DNA of 14,765 bases, taken from positions 1 through 14,765 of the forward strand of contig JAEZXH010000011.1 in the NCBI GenBank assembly GCA_023442775.1. The letters are read 5' to 3'. Source of the stretch: Bacillota bacterium (GTDB taxonomy: Bacteria > Bacillota > Clostridia > Tissierellales > Peptoniphilaceae). Under the pieces are notes generated by a model. It made no database searches. It saw only the letters and a program-made list of their open reading frames with translations, and was not told where the DNA came from. Positions 8,124 to 14,765 of this stretch are shown piece after piece. The translations under genes were made by a program, and so were the position numbers. Position 1 is the stretch's first letter, and every line of letters begins with the position of its first letter.

Positions 8124-9544
8124 GTGTAAAAGAGAGATGGCAACAGACGAGCGCCGGGGTCCAGACCCTCCTCCTCGGCGCCGCTGTCTTTGGGAGCCTC
8201 GCCGCATTGGGCCTCGGCTACGGGGCGGTGGAAATGCAGCGCGACGTCATCCACCCCGGGGTTCAGGTGGAGTCCACCCGCCTTGGAGGGATGACGGTCC
8301 AGGAGGCGAAGACCCTCCTCGAGAAGACCTATGGCAAGGAGAGGGGTGAGCTCACCCTCACCGCGGGGGAGGAGACCATTACTCGCCCCATCGCCTTCTT
8401 CGGCCAATCCTACGACGTGGATCGCCTCGCCCAAAACGCCTATGAGTTGGGGCGCGGGAATGGATTTGGGGAAAACTTGAAGGAGATTCTCTTCGCCCTC
8501 CTCGGCGGCGAAGACCTAGACGTTCCCATCAAGACGGACCGAGATCAGCTCCTTACTGGGATTGGGTCCCTCGCCGATGCCTACTACCGCCCTACAGAAA
8601 ATGCCGCCCTCTCCTATGACGGAGAGACGGTTCACATCGCCGACGACGTCCCGGGGCGGTACCTGGACATGGAGGAGTTGAAAGAGACCCTTCTCAAGCG
8701 AAACGCCGACGAGACGGAGATTTCCCTGCCCCTCTACACCGTGGACGCTCCCATTCAAAAAGAGGCTTTCGCAAAGATTAACGCCCTCCTCGGGAGCTTT
8801 ACCACGGACTACTCCTCCTCGGAATCGGGGAGAAAACACAACGTCGCCCTCGGTGCCGAAAAGATTTCCGGACACCTCCTCCAACCGGGAGAGTCCGCCT
8901 CCTTCAACGAGTGGGTCGGCGAGATCTCCAAAGCTACTGGATTTCGCGACGCTGGGGTCATCGTAAACGGAGAGTTTGACCGTGGTGTCGGCGGGGGCAT
9001 CTGCCAAGTCTCCACCACCCTCTACAACGCCCTCGTCCGCGCCGACGTGAGCATCGTCGAGCGGCACAACCACTCCCGCCCGGTTCACTATGTGAAGAAG
9101 GGCATCGACGCCGCAGTGATGCGAGGCTACAAGGACCTGAAATTCCAAAACGACCTCGCCGCCCCCATCTACATCCAGGGCCTCACCGACGGCAATGACA
9201 TCACCTTCCAGATCTTTGGCGACGGTACGGGACGAGACACCACCACGGAGCTGGAGCCGGTGCGCCTCGGGGTCACGGAACCAAAGACCATCCGCATCGC
9301 CACGAGCTCCCTTCCCGAGGGAGAAGTGAAGGTGGAGAGCAGCGGAAACTCCGGCTACAGTTACGCCACCTACCGGGTGGTGAAGCGCGGGGAAGAAGTG
9401 GTCTCCCGAGAGTTCATGAATCACTCCTACTACGTCGCCAAGGACCGTGTGGTTCGCGTGGGTACGGGCTCCTCAAAGAGCGAGGAGTCGGAGAAGACGA
9501 AGAAGTCCTCGGAAAAGTCCTCCTCGAAGAAGGAACGCCACTGA
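8120..9544 (+). CDS. VanW-family membrane-anchored protein with G5 domain
   Basis: This 474-residue predicted extracytoplasmic protein has one N-terminal membrane helix (residues ~13-38, VQTLLLGAAVFGSLAALGLG). A YoaR-like/PG_binding_4 region follows, with GVQVESTRLGGMTVQEAK and a second half to about residue 215. The VanW domain covers about 230-375, with LQPGESASFNEWVG and GVGGGICQVSTTLYNA as hallmarks. A G5 domain (~385-455) ends VAKDRVVRVGT, before a Ser/Lys/Glu-rich tail. VanW proteins are wall-associated; their biochemical role is unsettled, and no resistance function is implied here. I chose the GTG at 8120: AAAGGAG lies 6 nt upstream and the GTGA overlaps the nth stop. A TTG at 8090 is in frame but lacks such a site. 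The stop overlaps the next ATG by one base (TGATG). Confidence 0.92.
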   Translation: MSVKERWQQTSAGVQTLLLGAAVFGSLAALGLGYGAVEMQRDVIHPGVQVESTRLGGMTVQEAKTLLEKTYGKERGELTLTAGEETITRPIAFFGQSYDVDRLAQNAYELGRGNGFGENLKEILFALLGGEDLDVPIKTDRDQLLTGIGSLADAYYRPTENAALSYDGETVHIADDVPGRYLDMEELKETLLKRNADETEISLPLYTVDAPIQKEAFAKINALLGSFTTDYSSSESGRKHNVALGAEKISGHLLQPGESASFNEWVGEISKATGFRDAGVIVNGEFDRGVGGGICQVSTTLYNALVRADVSIVERHNHSRPVHYVKKGIDAAVMRGYKDLKFQNDLAAPIYIQGLTDGNDITFQIFGDGTGRDTTTELEPVRLGVTEPKTIRIATSSLPEGEVKVESSGNSGYSYATYRVVKRGEEVVSREFMNHSYYVAKDRVVRVGTGSSKSEESEKTKKSSEKSSSKKERH

Positions 9545-10134
9545 TGGGTTGGTTTCGAAAGAGAGAGAAGACCCTCCAAGAACAATTTGCCTCCATCGAG
9601 GGCAGTCTCGAAGGACGAATTGACCTCGACGACGACGGGGAGAGGGAGTGGCGCGTCTATGGAGGGGAAGAGCCGCCGGCACCAGAGGATGTGGAGGTAC
9701 TGGACATGGCGATTCTCTCCTTCCTCGCCAGGGAGTACGAGAGCATCGAAAAGATTGACGATTACTTCAACACCCACACTGCCCTCTCTGTGGAGAATCA
9801 CTTTCGCCACTGGGCCTATGAAGCATTTTCAGGCTACGACGGGGTGGATGCCCCCTACAAGGGGCTGTGCATCTTACTCCTTGAGAAGGCGAAGCACCTT
9901 GAGACCTTGAAATTTGCCATGCTCCTCGCTAGGTTCTTCGACGTCTTTTCCGCGCCCAGGGCGAGGGAGCTCATCACCAGCTACGGACGCCACCCCGCCA
10001 TGACCTACTACGCCATTCTCGTCTATGGGGAGATTCCAAGGGGCCAAGGAGAACTCGCCGAGATTGGGCGAACCACCTACGGCAGGGGGAAGGACTTTAT
10101 CGCCACCTATGTGCGACGGTGCATCGAATCATGA
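9544..10134 (+). CDS. Hypothetical protein, predicted soluble and helical
   Basis: I do not recognise this 196-residue protein. The N-terminus is charged (MGWFRKREKTLQEQF, then an acidic IDLDDDGERE stretch). From about residue 58 it is rich in amphipathic helices (AILSFLAREYESIEKIDDYF, LCILLLEKAKHLETLKFAML, ITSYGRHPAMTYYAILVYGE), which would suit a HEAT-like or other alpha-solenoid fold. No Cys cluster, P-loop, signal peptide or membrane segment is seen. It is probably a real gene: the codon use matches its neighbours, the start overlaps the vanW-family stop (TGATG), and the next gene follows after 13 nt. Operon position suggests a housekeeping role; function is not inferred. Confidence 0.82.
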   Translation: MGWFRKREKTLQEQFASIEGSLEGRIDLDDDGEREWRVYGGEEPPAPEDVEVLDMAILSFLAREYESIEKIDDYFNTHTALSVENHFRHWAYEAFSGYDGVDAPYKGLCILLLEKAKHLETLKFAMLLARFFDVFSAPRARELITSYGRHPAMTYYAILVYGEIPRGQGELAEIGRTTYGRGKDFIATYVRRCIES

Positions 10135-10147
10135 GAGAGAGGAAATC

Positions 10148-11152
10148 ATGTTACAACTAGGAAAGACACAACCATTCTCCGTCCTCGGGAAGGACCACGG
10201 ACGGGTGCGCCTGGAAAACGGCGGCGAGGAGATTCTCCTTGCAGAGGGGGAGGGAGCTGAGTTAAAGCCGGGAGACGAGATTCGCGCCTTCGTCTACCAC
10301 GACAAGAAAAACCTCGTTGCCACCCTAAAGACGCCCCTCATCGAAGTGGGGCAGGTGAAGAAACTGAAGGTCATCTCGAAGACGAAGATCGGCGCCTTTG
10401 TGGACATCGGCCTTCCGAAAGATGTCCTCTTCCCCTTTGGGGAACAACGAGAGCGCATCCACGAAGGGGGAACCTACCTCTTCACCCTCCGGGAGGATCG
10501 CTCCCGTCGCCTCGCCGTCTCCATGGACATCAAGGAGCACCTGCGCACCGACTCCCCCTACCAACGGGGCCAACAGGTGGAGGGGACCATCTACCACCAC
10601 AAGCGTGGTCTCGGGCTTCTCATCGCCGTTGACGACGCCTTCGACGCCCTCGTCCCCGAAAAGGAAATCGTCGGGGTTCACGAGGTCGGGGACACGATTC
10701 ACGGCCGGGTCATCCACGTCCTCGAAGACGGAAAACTTACCGTCACCATGCGGGACACCCTCGTTCATCGCATCGACAAGGACGCCGAGGGGCTCTACCG
10801 AAAGATTCGCCAGCACAAGGGTCGCCTCCCCGTGGGGAACAAGTCCCATCCCGACACCATCTACGACCTGACCCGCCTCTCGAAGAAGGCCTTCAAGCGC
10901 GCCGTCGGTCGCCTCTACCGGGAGGGGGTCATCGTCCCCTATGACGATGCCATCGTCCTCAAGCGGGAGAGCTCGGAAAACCACAAGGCCCCTCGGAAGG
11001 ACAAGCCCTTCTCGAGAGAGGCAAGAGGCGCGAAGAAAAAGCCTTACTCCCGGGAGAAGTCTGCAAAATCTCGTGAGGTTGGCGGGGAAAAACGACCACA
11101 GCGACAGAAACGATTCTGGAAAAAGAGCGAGGGGCCAAAGCGCCATGGTTGA
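10148..11152 (+). CDS. cvfB: CvfB-like S1-domain RNA-binding protein
   Basis: This 334-residue cytoplasmic protein has CvfB-family architecture: tandem S1-like OB folds, then a winged helix. Signatures are the KIGAFVDIGLPKDVLFPFGEQ region in the second S1-like unit (residues ~70-100), a further S1 unit with GLGLLIAVDDAFDALVPEKE, and a winged-helix segment (TIYDLTRLSKKAFKRAVGRL, ~240-272) seen in YitL/CvfB proteins. CvfB binds RNA and affects virulence-factor expression in Staphylococcus aureus; the role here is inferred. Residues 273-334 are an added basic tail with 23 Lys/Arg in 62 residues, including KPFSRE and KPYSRE. I chose the ATG at 10148, preceded by a GAGAGAGG site; the frame is open upstream to 10025 but only as a shadow of the previous gene. 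It overlaps rlmCD by 8 nt. Confidence 0.9.
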   Translation: MLQLGKTQPFSVLGKDHGRVRLENGGEEILLAEGEGAELKPGDEIRAFVYHDKKNLVATLKTPLIEVGQVKKLKVISKTKIGAFVDIGLPKDVLFPFGEQRERIHEGGTYLFTLREDRSRRLAVSMDIKEHLRTDSPYQRGQQVEGTIYHHKRGLGLLIAVDDAFDALVPEKEIVGVHEVGDTIHGRVIHVLEDGKLTVTMRDTLVHRIDKDAEGLYRKIRQHKGRLPVGNKSHPDTIYDLTRLSKKAFKRAVGRLYREGVIVPYDDAIVLKRESSENHKAPRKDKPFSREARGAKKKPYSREKSAKSREVGGEKRPQRQKRFWKKSEGPKRHG

Positions 11153-12410
11153 GAGCCGAGGCATCGTCTTTGACCTCGACGTCAAGGGCCGGGGCATCCT
11201 CCGAGATGAGGAAGGAGTCATCTTTCTAAAAGGAGGCTTCCCCGGGGATGAAGTCCTCTATCGAGAGACCCGGCGGAAGAAACGCCTTCGGGAGGGAGAG
11301 GTTCTCGAAGTCCTCGCCCCTTCTCCCAACCGCCAAGAGCCCCCCTGTCCCTACGCCAATCGCTGCGGGGGATGCGACATCATGGACCTCTCCTATGGGG
11401 CTCAACTCGCCTGGAAGAAGAAGCGCATCGAAGACGTTTTCGCCAGGTTGGCAAAACACCCCATCACCACAAAAGTCCAGGGGATGGATCGCCCCGCCCA
11501 CTACCGCAACCACATGCAGTGGAAGGTAGAGGGTCGTCATCTGGGCCTCTACGGACGGGGAAGCCGAGAGGTCGTCCCCATCGAGCATTGCCTCATCGCC
11601 GAGAAACCAATGAATAACGCCCTTTCCCGCCTTCAGGGCTATCGGGGCCTCTCGGGAGTCTCCCAACTTCTCATGCGCACCAACAGGGAGGGGGAGATGG
11701 GAGTTCTCCTCGCCATGGAAAAGGGCGCCCACCCGAAGACGGCCCTCCACGATGCCCTCTTAGACTTGAAGCCACGGCGCATCCTCTTGGGGCGAGAGGC
11801 GAAGGGGAAGGGCCACGTCGTCGGCCCCTTTGAGGAGATTCTCTCCGGGGAACTCGTCGACACCTTTCTCGGAGAAGAATTCCTCCTCCCGGAGCGGGCC
11901 TTCTTTCAAGTCAACCGCACCCAGGCGGAAGCCCTCGTCGGCGCCGCCATTGAGGGCCTTTCCCCGCGTCCTGATGACGTGGTCCTCGACCTCTATTGCG
12001 GCATCGGCACCATCACCCTCCCCCTCGCCCGTCGGGTGAAGGAGGTCCAGGGGGTGGAAGTGGTGGAGGAAGCGGTGGAACGGGGCCGGGACAACGCCCG
12101 ACGCAACAAGATTCAAAACGCCTTCTTCGCCCACGGAAAGAGCGAGGCCCTTGTAGAACGCCTCCTCCGAGAGACGAAGGCAAAGAAGATTGTCGTCGAC
12201 CCGCCCCGTAGCGGCTGCGACGTTGCAGTTCTCTCTGCCATCACCGACTCCGAGGCGACGCGCCTCGTCTACGTCTCCTGCGACCCGGCGACGCTTACCC
12301 GGGACAGTCGCCTTCTCTTGGATGGGGGGTGGACCCTCGAGTCGGTCCAAGGCTTCGACCTCTTTTGCCACAGTCTCCACGTGGAGAGCCTCGGCATCTT
12401 CTCTCGGTAG
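11145..12410 (+). CDS. rlmCD: 23S rRNA (uracil-5-)-methyltransferase, RlmCD/RumA type
   Basis: This 421-residue SAM-dependent enzyme of the TrmA/RumA family would make m5U in 23S rRNA. Single Gram-positive members (B. subtilis RlmCD) modify both U747 and U1939; E. coli numbering and the dual role are inferred here. Domains: N-terminal TRAM (residues 1-60); [4Fe-4S] cysteines C68, C74, C77 (CPYANRCGGC) and C149 (EHCLIA); the QVNRTQAEAL motif; SAM-binding VLDLYCGIGT near 280-289; VDPPRSGCD; catalytic C379 in VSCDPATLTRD; and the general base E414 in HVESL. All key residues are present. The ATG at 11145 overlaps the cvfB stop and has only a weak GAGGGG site upstream, so translational coupling is likely. 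It is the last gene of the operon. Confidence 0.93.
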   Translation: MVESRGIVFDLDVKGRGILRDEEGVIFLKGGFPGDEVLYRETRRKKRLREGEVLEVLAPSPNRQEPPCPYANRCGGCDIMDLSYGAQLAWKKKRIEDVFARLAKHPITTKVQGMDRPAHYRNHMQWKVEGRHLGLYGRGSREVVPIEHCLIAEKPMNNALSRLQGYRGLSGVSQLLMRTNREGEMGVLLAMEKGAHPKTALHDALLDLKPRRILLGREAKGKGHVVGPFEEILSGELVDTFLGEEFLLPERAFFQVNRTQAEALVGAAIEGLSPRPDDVVLDLYCGIGTITLPLARRVKEVQGVEVVEEAVERGRDNARRNKIQNAFFAHGKSEALVERLLRETKAKKIVVDPPRSGCDVAVLSAITDSEATRLVYVSCDPATLTRDSRLLLDGGWTLESVQGFDLFCHSLHVESLGIFSR

Positions 12411-12439
12411 GTCAAATTCAAAAAAAAAAAAATAGCCAC

Positions 12440-12469
12440 AACGCACGGGAACCGCCTCGTGCGTTTTTT
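12440..12469 (+). terminator. Intrinsic terminator of the queG-rlmCD operon
   Basis: The stem AACGCACG (12440-12447) / CGTGCGTT (12458-12465) has a 10-nt loop and runs into T12464-12469, 30 nt after the rlmCD stop. A 13-A tract (12420-12432) on the upstream side becomes a T-run 8 nt beyond the stem on the minus strand, so the structure could also end the convergent SLH remnant. Confidence 0.88.
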
Positions 12470-12472
12470 CAA

Positions 12473-12490
12473 CCCTTGAAACGTCAAGGG
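12473..12490. other. Perfect 7-bp hairpin beside the terminator
   Basis: CCCTTGA-AACG-TCAAGGG is a perfect inverted repeat with a 4-nt loop, starting 4 nt after the terminator T-run. It has no T-run of its own. It lies between the operon end and the end of the minus-strand SLH fragment. The role is unknown; a secondary stem for either transcript is possible. Confidence 0.5.
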
Positions 12491-12508
12491 ATGGAGGGCA
12501 TCTCGTGC

Positions 12509-12745
12509 CTAGGGGCTGATGGAGGAGGTGTCGGAGAAGGAGGAGAGGATGTCCTTCTCAGTCTTGTCCTCATTCCTATGATTTCTGCGGGAGAGGATTG
12601 TCGCCAGTTCTTCCCGAGTCATTGGAGCGTCGAGGGAGAAGTGGGTCTCGTCGGTGCAAGTGATGATTGCCTCGGCCTTGGCCCAGATGGCGGCGTCATG
12701 AGCCCAGTGATTCTTCGCGACGTCGGCGAAGGGAAGAGGTTTTTC
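12509..12745 (-). pseudogene. Decayed SLH-domain gene fragment
   Basis: The minus-strand frame between a TAG just upstream (12748-12746) and a TAG at 12511-12509 translates to 78 residues with a nearly complete SLH domain: PFADVAKNHWAHDAA, IWAKAEAII, FSLDAPMTREELATILS. The FxDVxxxHWA and MTREELA signatures are those of SLH domains, like SLH3 of the surface protein at 4670. No ATG, GTG or TTG precedes the domain in frame. The usual GYPDGSF turn is degraded to CTDETHF, and the end (FSDTSSISP) looks like a following domain cut by the stop. Other frames upstream show no SLH sequence. I read it as the 3' remnant of a deleted or frameshifted wall-protein gene. A rearranged fragment is equally possible. 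Confidence 0.75.
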
Positions 12746-12854
12746 CTAAGGACGAAGAAACGAGGAATTCAAGAAAAGAAGGGTTCCTCATGGAATAGAA
12801 CTGGAACCCCGAGCCAAAAATGAGCAGGAGAGCGTAGAAAAACTGTGGTGGGTA

Positions 12855-12883
12855 TTGAAAATCACAATCTTTTCAAGCATAAT
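12855..12883 (+). promoter_or_regulatory. Promoter of the NikBC/DppBC-type transport operon
   Basis: TTGAAA (12855-12860) and CATAAT (12878-12883) are separated by exactly 17 nt, each one or two bases from the sigma-A consensus, about 80 nt before the start of the first permease. The leader holds a weak inverted repeat, ATGAG (12914-12918) / CTCAT (12925-12929), that could be an operator; no named regulator site was recognised. The stretch 12746-12961 otherwise holds nothing coding and is more AT-rich than its surroundings. Confidence 0.55.
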
Positions 12884-12961
12884 ATGAATGGAAAGAGAAA
12901 CGACTTGCATAGGATGAGCAAAGACTCATATGAACGAACATGAAAGGATGGTGAGACGTTT

Positions 12962-13909
12962 GTGAACCGTCGCCTTGTACTTACAAAATTGATTCGGGCG
13001 ATTGTGGTCCTCCTCGGCATTAGCTTCATCAGCTACCTGCTGCTCCACTTGGCTCCCGGCGATCCCGCCCGTGCCCTTCTCGTGGCGACGACGGGGCGCG
13101 CTCCAAGTGATGCAGCACTCCAACAGATGCGGGAACAATTGGGCCTCAATCGTCCCTTTATCGTCCAGTACACGAGCTGGCTTCTCAATTGCCTCAAAGG
13201 GGACTTCGGCACCTCAATCTCTCAGGGAAAGAGTGTGGCGAGTCTCCTCCTAAGTCGCCTCCCGGCGACGGCGGCGTTGACGGGGCTCTCCCTGGCGATG
13301 ATGCTTCTCATCGCCGTCCCCGTGGGAATCATTGCGGCGATGCACCAGAACAAGTTCTTGGACTACGTCCTCCGTGGAGGGACCTTCCTCGGGATTTCCA
13401 TGCCAAACTTCTGGGTGGGGCTCATTCTCCTCTACGTCGTGGCGATGAAGATGGGTCTCGTGCCCGTGGTTTCCGTGCGCCCCGCCTTCTCCCGGCTCCT
13501 TCTGCCCGCCTTCACCCTGGCCTTTGCCATGTCGGCGAAGTACGCCCGGCAAGTCCGGGCGGCGGTTCTCGAGGAGTGGCGTCAAGACTATGTCATGGGG
13601 GCGCGGGCCCGGGGACTCTCTGAGCTGCGCATCATGGTGTGCCACGTCCTTCCCAATGCGATGCTCCCTCTCATCACCTTGTTGGGGCTCTCCATCGGCT
13701 CTCTCTTAGGGGGGACGGCGGTGGTGGAGGTCATCTTCTCCTATCCCGCCCTGGGGAGTATGGCCCTCGCGGCGATTACGGCAATGGACTATCCCTTGAT
13801 TCAAGGCTACGTCCTCTGGCTCGCCCTCATCTACATGGTGATGAACTATCTCGTGGACGTCTCCTATCGCTTCCTCGATCCTCGTCTTCGTCAGGGGGTG
13901 CGCTCATGA
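12962..13909 (+). CDS. ABC transporter permease, NikB/DppB family
   Basis: The 315-residue inner-membrane permease belongs to the peptide/nickel importer family (BPD_transp_1) and pairs with the next gene. The N-terminus is typical: a first helix (AIVVLLGISFISYLLLHLAPGDPA), then a periplasmic loop with LGLNRPFIVQYTSWL and GDFGTSISQGKSV. The core has about five further helices, SMPNFWVGL, the ATPase-contact EAA region DYVMGARARGLSELRIMVCHVLPNA, and the ending LDPRLRQG. It looks close to NikB (SMPNFW, IGSLLGGTAVVEVIFSYPALG), but nickel, metallophore and peptide substrates cannot be told apart from a permease alone. The GTG at 12962 has GGTGAG 6 nt upstream. Its stop overlaps the next start (ATGA). 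No substrate-binding protein gene precedes it. Confidence 0.9.
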   Translation: MNRRLVLTKLIRAIVVLLGISFISYLLLHLAPGDPARALLVATTGRAPSDAALQQMREQLGLNRPFIVQYTSWLLNCLKGDFGTSISQGKSVASLLLSRLPATAALTGLSLAMMLLIAVPVGIIAAMHQNKFLDYVLRGGTFLGISMPNFWVGLILLYVVAMKMGLVPVVSVRPAFSRLLLPAFTLAFAMSAKYARQVRAAVLEEWRQDYVMGARARGLSELRIMVCHVLPNAMLPLITLLGLSIGSLLGGTAVVEVIFSYPALGSMALAAITAMDYPLIQGYVLWLALIYMVMNYLVDVSYRFLDPRLRQGVRS

Positions 13910-14765
13910 CTCGTGCACAAAAACGGCTCCTCCTCTTTTCCATCCTCACTCTCATCCTCGTCGGGATTGCAGTCTTCGCGCCATGGATTGCGCCGAAGAA
14001 TCCCCTGGCGGCGGTCCTTGGGGATGCGATTCAGGCTCCGAGCCAGGATCATCTCTTCGGGACGGACAAACTGGGACGAGACATCTTCTCTCGTGTCATC
14101 TATGGGACGCGGACCTCTCTTGCCACAGCCCTTGGCCTCGTCGTCGGGGTCTTTGTCGTCGGCTCCTTCTTGGGGATTCTCTCCGCCTATGTGGGGGGAT
14201 GGCTCGACGAGGTCATCATGTGTTTTGCTGACATCATGGTCTCTTTTCCGGATATGGCCTTGGCCCTCGCTCTCTCGGGGATTATGGGGCCGAGTATCAA
14301 GAACGCCATGATTGCCATCATCGCCGTCTCTTGGACAAAATATGCCCGCCTCGCCCGAAGCATGACCCTCAAGATGAAGAATCGGGACGACATCGTGGCG
14401 GCGCGGGTCCTTGGGACGAAGAGGGGACGCATCCTCTGGCGCTACATCTTGCCCTCGACCCTTCCTACCTTGGTCATCACAGCGGGAACCGACGTGGGCT
14501 CGATGATCTTAAATCTTGCAGGTCTTTCATTTCTCGGTCTCGGGGCCCAGGCGACGAATATTGAGTGGGGGTACATGCTCAATGAAGGCCGCGCCTATAT
14601 GGAGTCGGCGCCTTGGCTCATGCTCTTCCCGGGGCTTGCGATTTTCATCACTGTTGTCATCTTAAATCTCTTTGGGGATGCCCTTCGCGACGTCCTCGAC
14701 CCGCGCTCCAATGACGCGGAACCAACGACACCCAAGAAAAGGAGAACTCTCATGAAACTGCCCAT
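13906..14765 (+). CDS. ABC transporter permease, NikC/DppC family (3' partial)
   Basis: The frame from the ATGA overlap at 13906 is open to the window edge, 286 codons. It starts MTRAQKRLLLFSILTLIL and has the family motif FGTDKLGRDIFSRVIYGTR. About six membrane segments follow, with the EAA-type ATPase-contact loop (DDIVAARVLGTKRGRILWRYILP), LAGLSFLGLGA, EWGYMLNEGR and NLFGDALRDVLDPR. These match NikC-type permeases more closely than I would expect for OppC, but the substrate is not proven. The family normally ends soon after LRDxLDPR (~14703). Here the frame continues through SNDAEPTTPKKRRTL into an in-frame ATG at 14752 without a stop, so it may run on past the window or be fused to the next gene. 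Confidence 0.88.
   Translation, partial: MTRAQKRLLLFSILTLILVGIAVFAPWIAPKNPLAAVLGDAIQAPSQDHLFGTDKLGRDIFSRVIYGTRTSLATALGLVVGVFVVGSFLGILSAYVGGWLDEVIMCFADIMVSFPDMALALALSGIMGPSIKNAMIAIIAVSWTKYARLARSMTLKMKNRDDIVAARVLGTKRGRILWRYILPSTLPTLVITAGTDVGSMILNLAGLSFLGLGAQATNIEWGYMLNEGRAYMESAPWLMLFPGLAIFITVVILNLFGDALRDVLDPRSNDAEPTTPKKRRTLMKLP
14737..14744 (+). promoter_or_regulatory. Ribosome binding site for a probable next gene at 14752
   Basis: AAAAGGAG lies 7 nt before ATGAAACTGCCC at the window end. In such operons the next gene is usually the ATP-binding subunit. The ATG is in the same frame as the upstream permease, which has no stop before it. Only 14 nt of the possible gene are visible, so its identity is a guess from gene order. 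Confidence 0.5.

Noticed and set aside
8120..9544. Vancomycin-resistance function for the VanW-family gene.
   Set aside because: No vanHAX-type ligase, dehydrogenase or dipeptidase, nor a vanRS pair, is present. VanW/YoaR proteins are common outside resistance clusters.
12329..12823. A 164-codon plus-strand open frame crossing the rlmCD end and the following gap.
   Set aside because: It starts inside rlmCD, runs through the terminator and poly-A tract, and is the antisense of the SLH fragment. The protein is low-complexity Gly/Glu-rich with no RBS.
12905..12932. A second promoter TTGCAT-16 nt-CATATG before the transport operon.
   Set aside because: Both boxes are poor compared with TTGAAA-17 nt-CATAAT at 12855-12883, so I kept only the stronger one.

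Overview
The window comes from a Gram-positive bacterium, probably a GC-rich member of the Bacillota (Clostridia or Tissierellia grade). The reasons are the surface protein with S-layer homology (SLH) domains, strong AGGAGG-type ribosome binding sites, CvfB, YlxP (DUF503) and VanW-family genes, a single RlmCD-type methyltransferase, and dense gene packing. Placement below phylum is inference. I see no rRNA, tRNA, CRISPR array, insertion sequence or phage gene.

Layout. (1) Bases 2-5026, + strand: the 3' part of a giant secreted surface protein. About twelve Ig-like repeats of roughly 100 residues are followed by two copies of a 75-residue module and then by SLH domains that would hold it on the cell wall. 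A bidirectional terminator follows at 5028-5057. (2) Bases 5078-6220, - strand: rodA, the elongation peptidoglycan polymerase, which converges on the surface gene. (3) Bases 6221-6344: a divergent promoter region with an extended -10 element facing each way. (4) Bases 6345-12410, + strand: a compressed seven-gene operon of queG, ylxP (DUF503), nth, a vanW/G5 gene, an unknown gene, cvfB and rlmCD. The junctions are overlaps (62, 4, 4, 1 and 8 nt) plus one 13-nt gap, and the operon ends in a hairpin terminator at 12440-12469. (5) Bases 12411-12961: a 550-bp gap holding a decayed minus-strand SLH gene fragment that has no start codon, then the promoter of the next operon. (6) Bases 12962-14765, + strand: two permeases of a NikBC/DppBC-type ABC importer. 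The second is cut by the window edge.

How the genes work together. The large operon mixes tRNA modification (queG), a ribosome-biogenesis-like small protein (ylxP), base-excision repair (nth), a wall-associated protein (vanW/G5), an S1-domain RNA-binding protein (cvfB) and rRNA methylation (rlmCD). It reads as a housekeeping operon centred on translation rather than one pathway. rodA, the SLH protein and VanW/G5 all act at the cell wall but are separate transcription units. The transport operon is independent, with its own promoter.

I found no convincing previously undescribed multi-gene system. The best second-look items are the SLH remnant at 12509-12745, the higher-order duplication inside the surface gene, the absence of a stop codon between the nikC-like gene and a well-placed downstream RBS/ATG, the long queG/ylxP overlap, and the unknown 196-residue protein.
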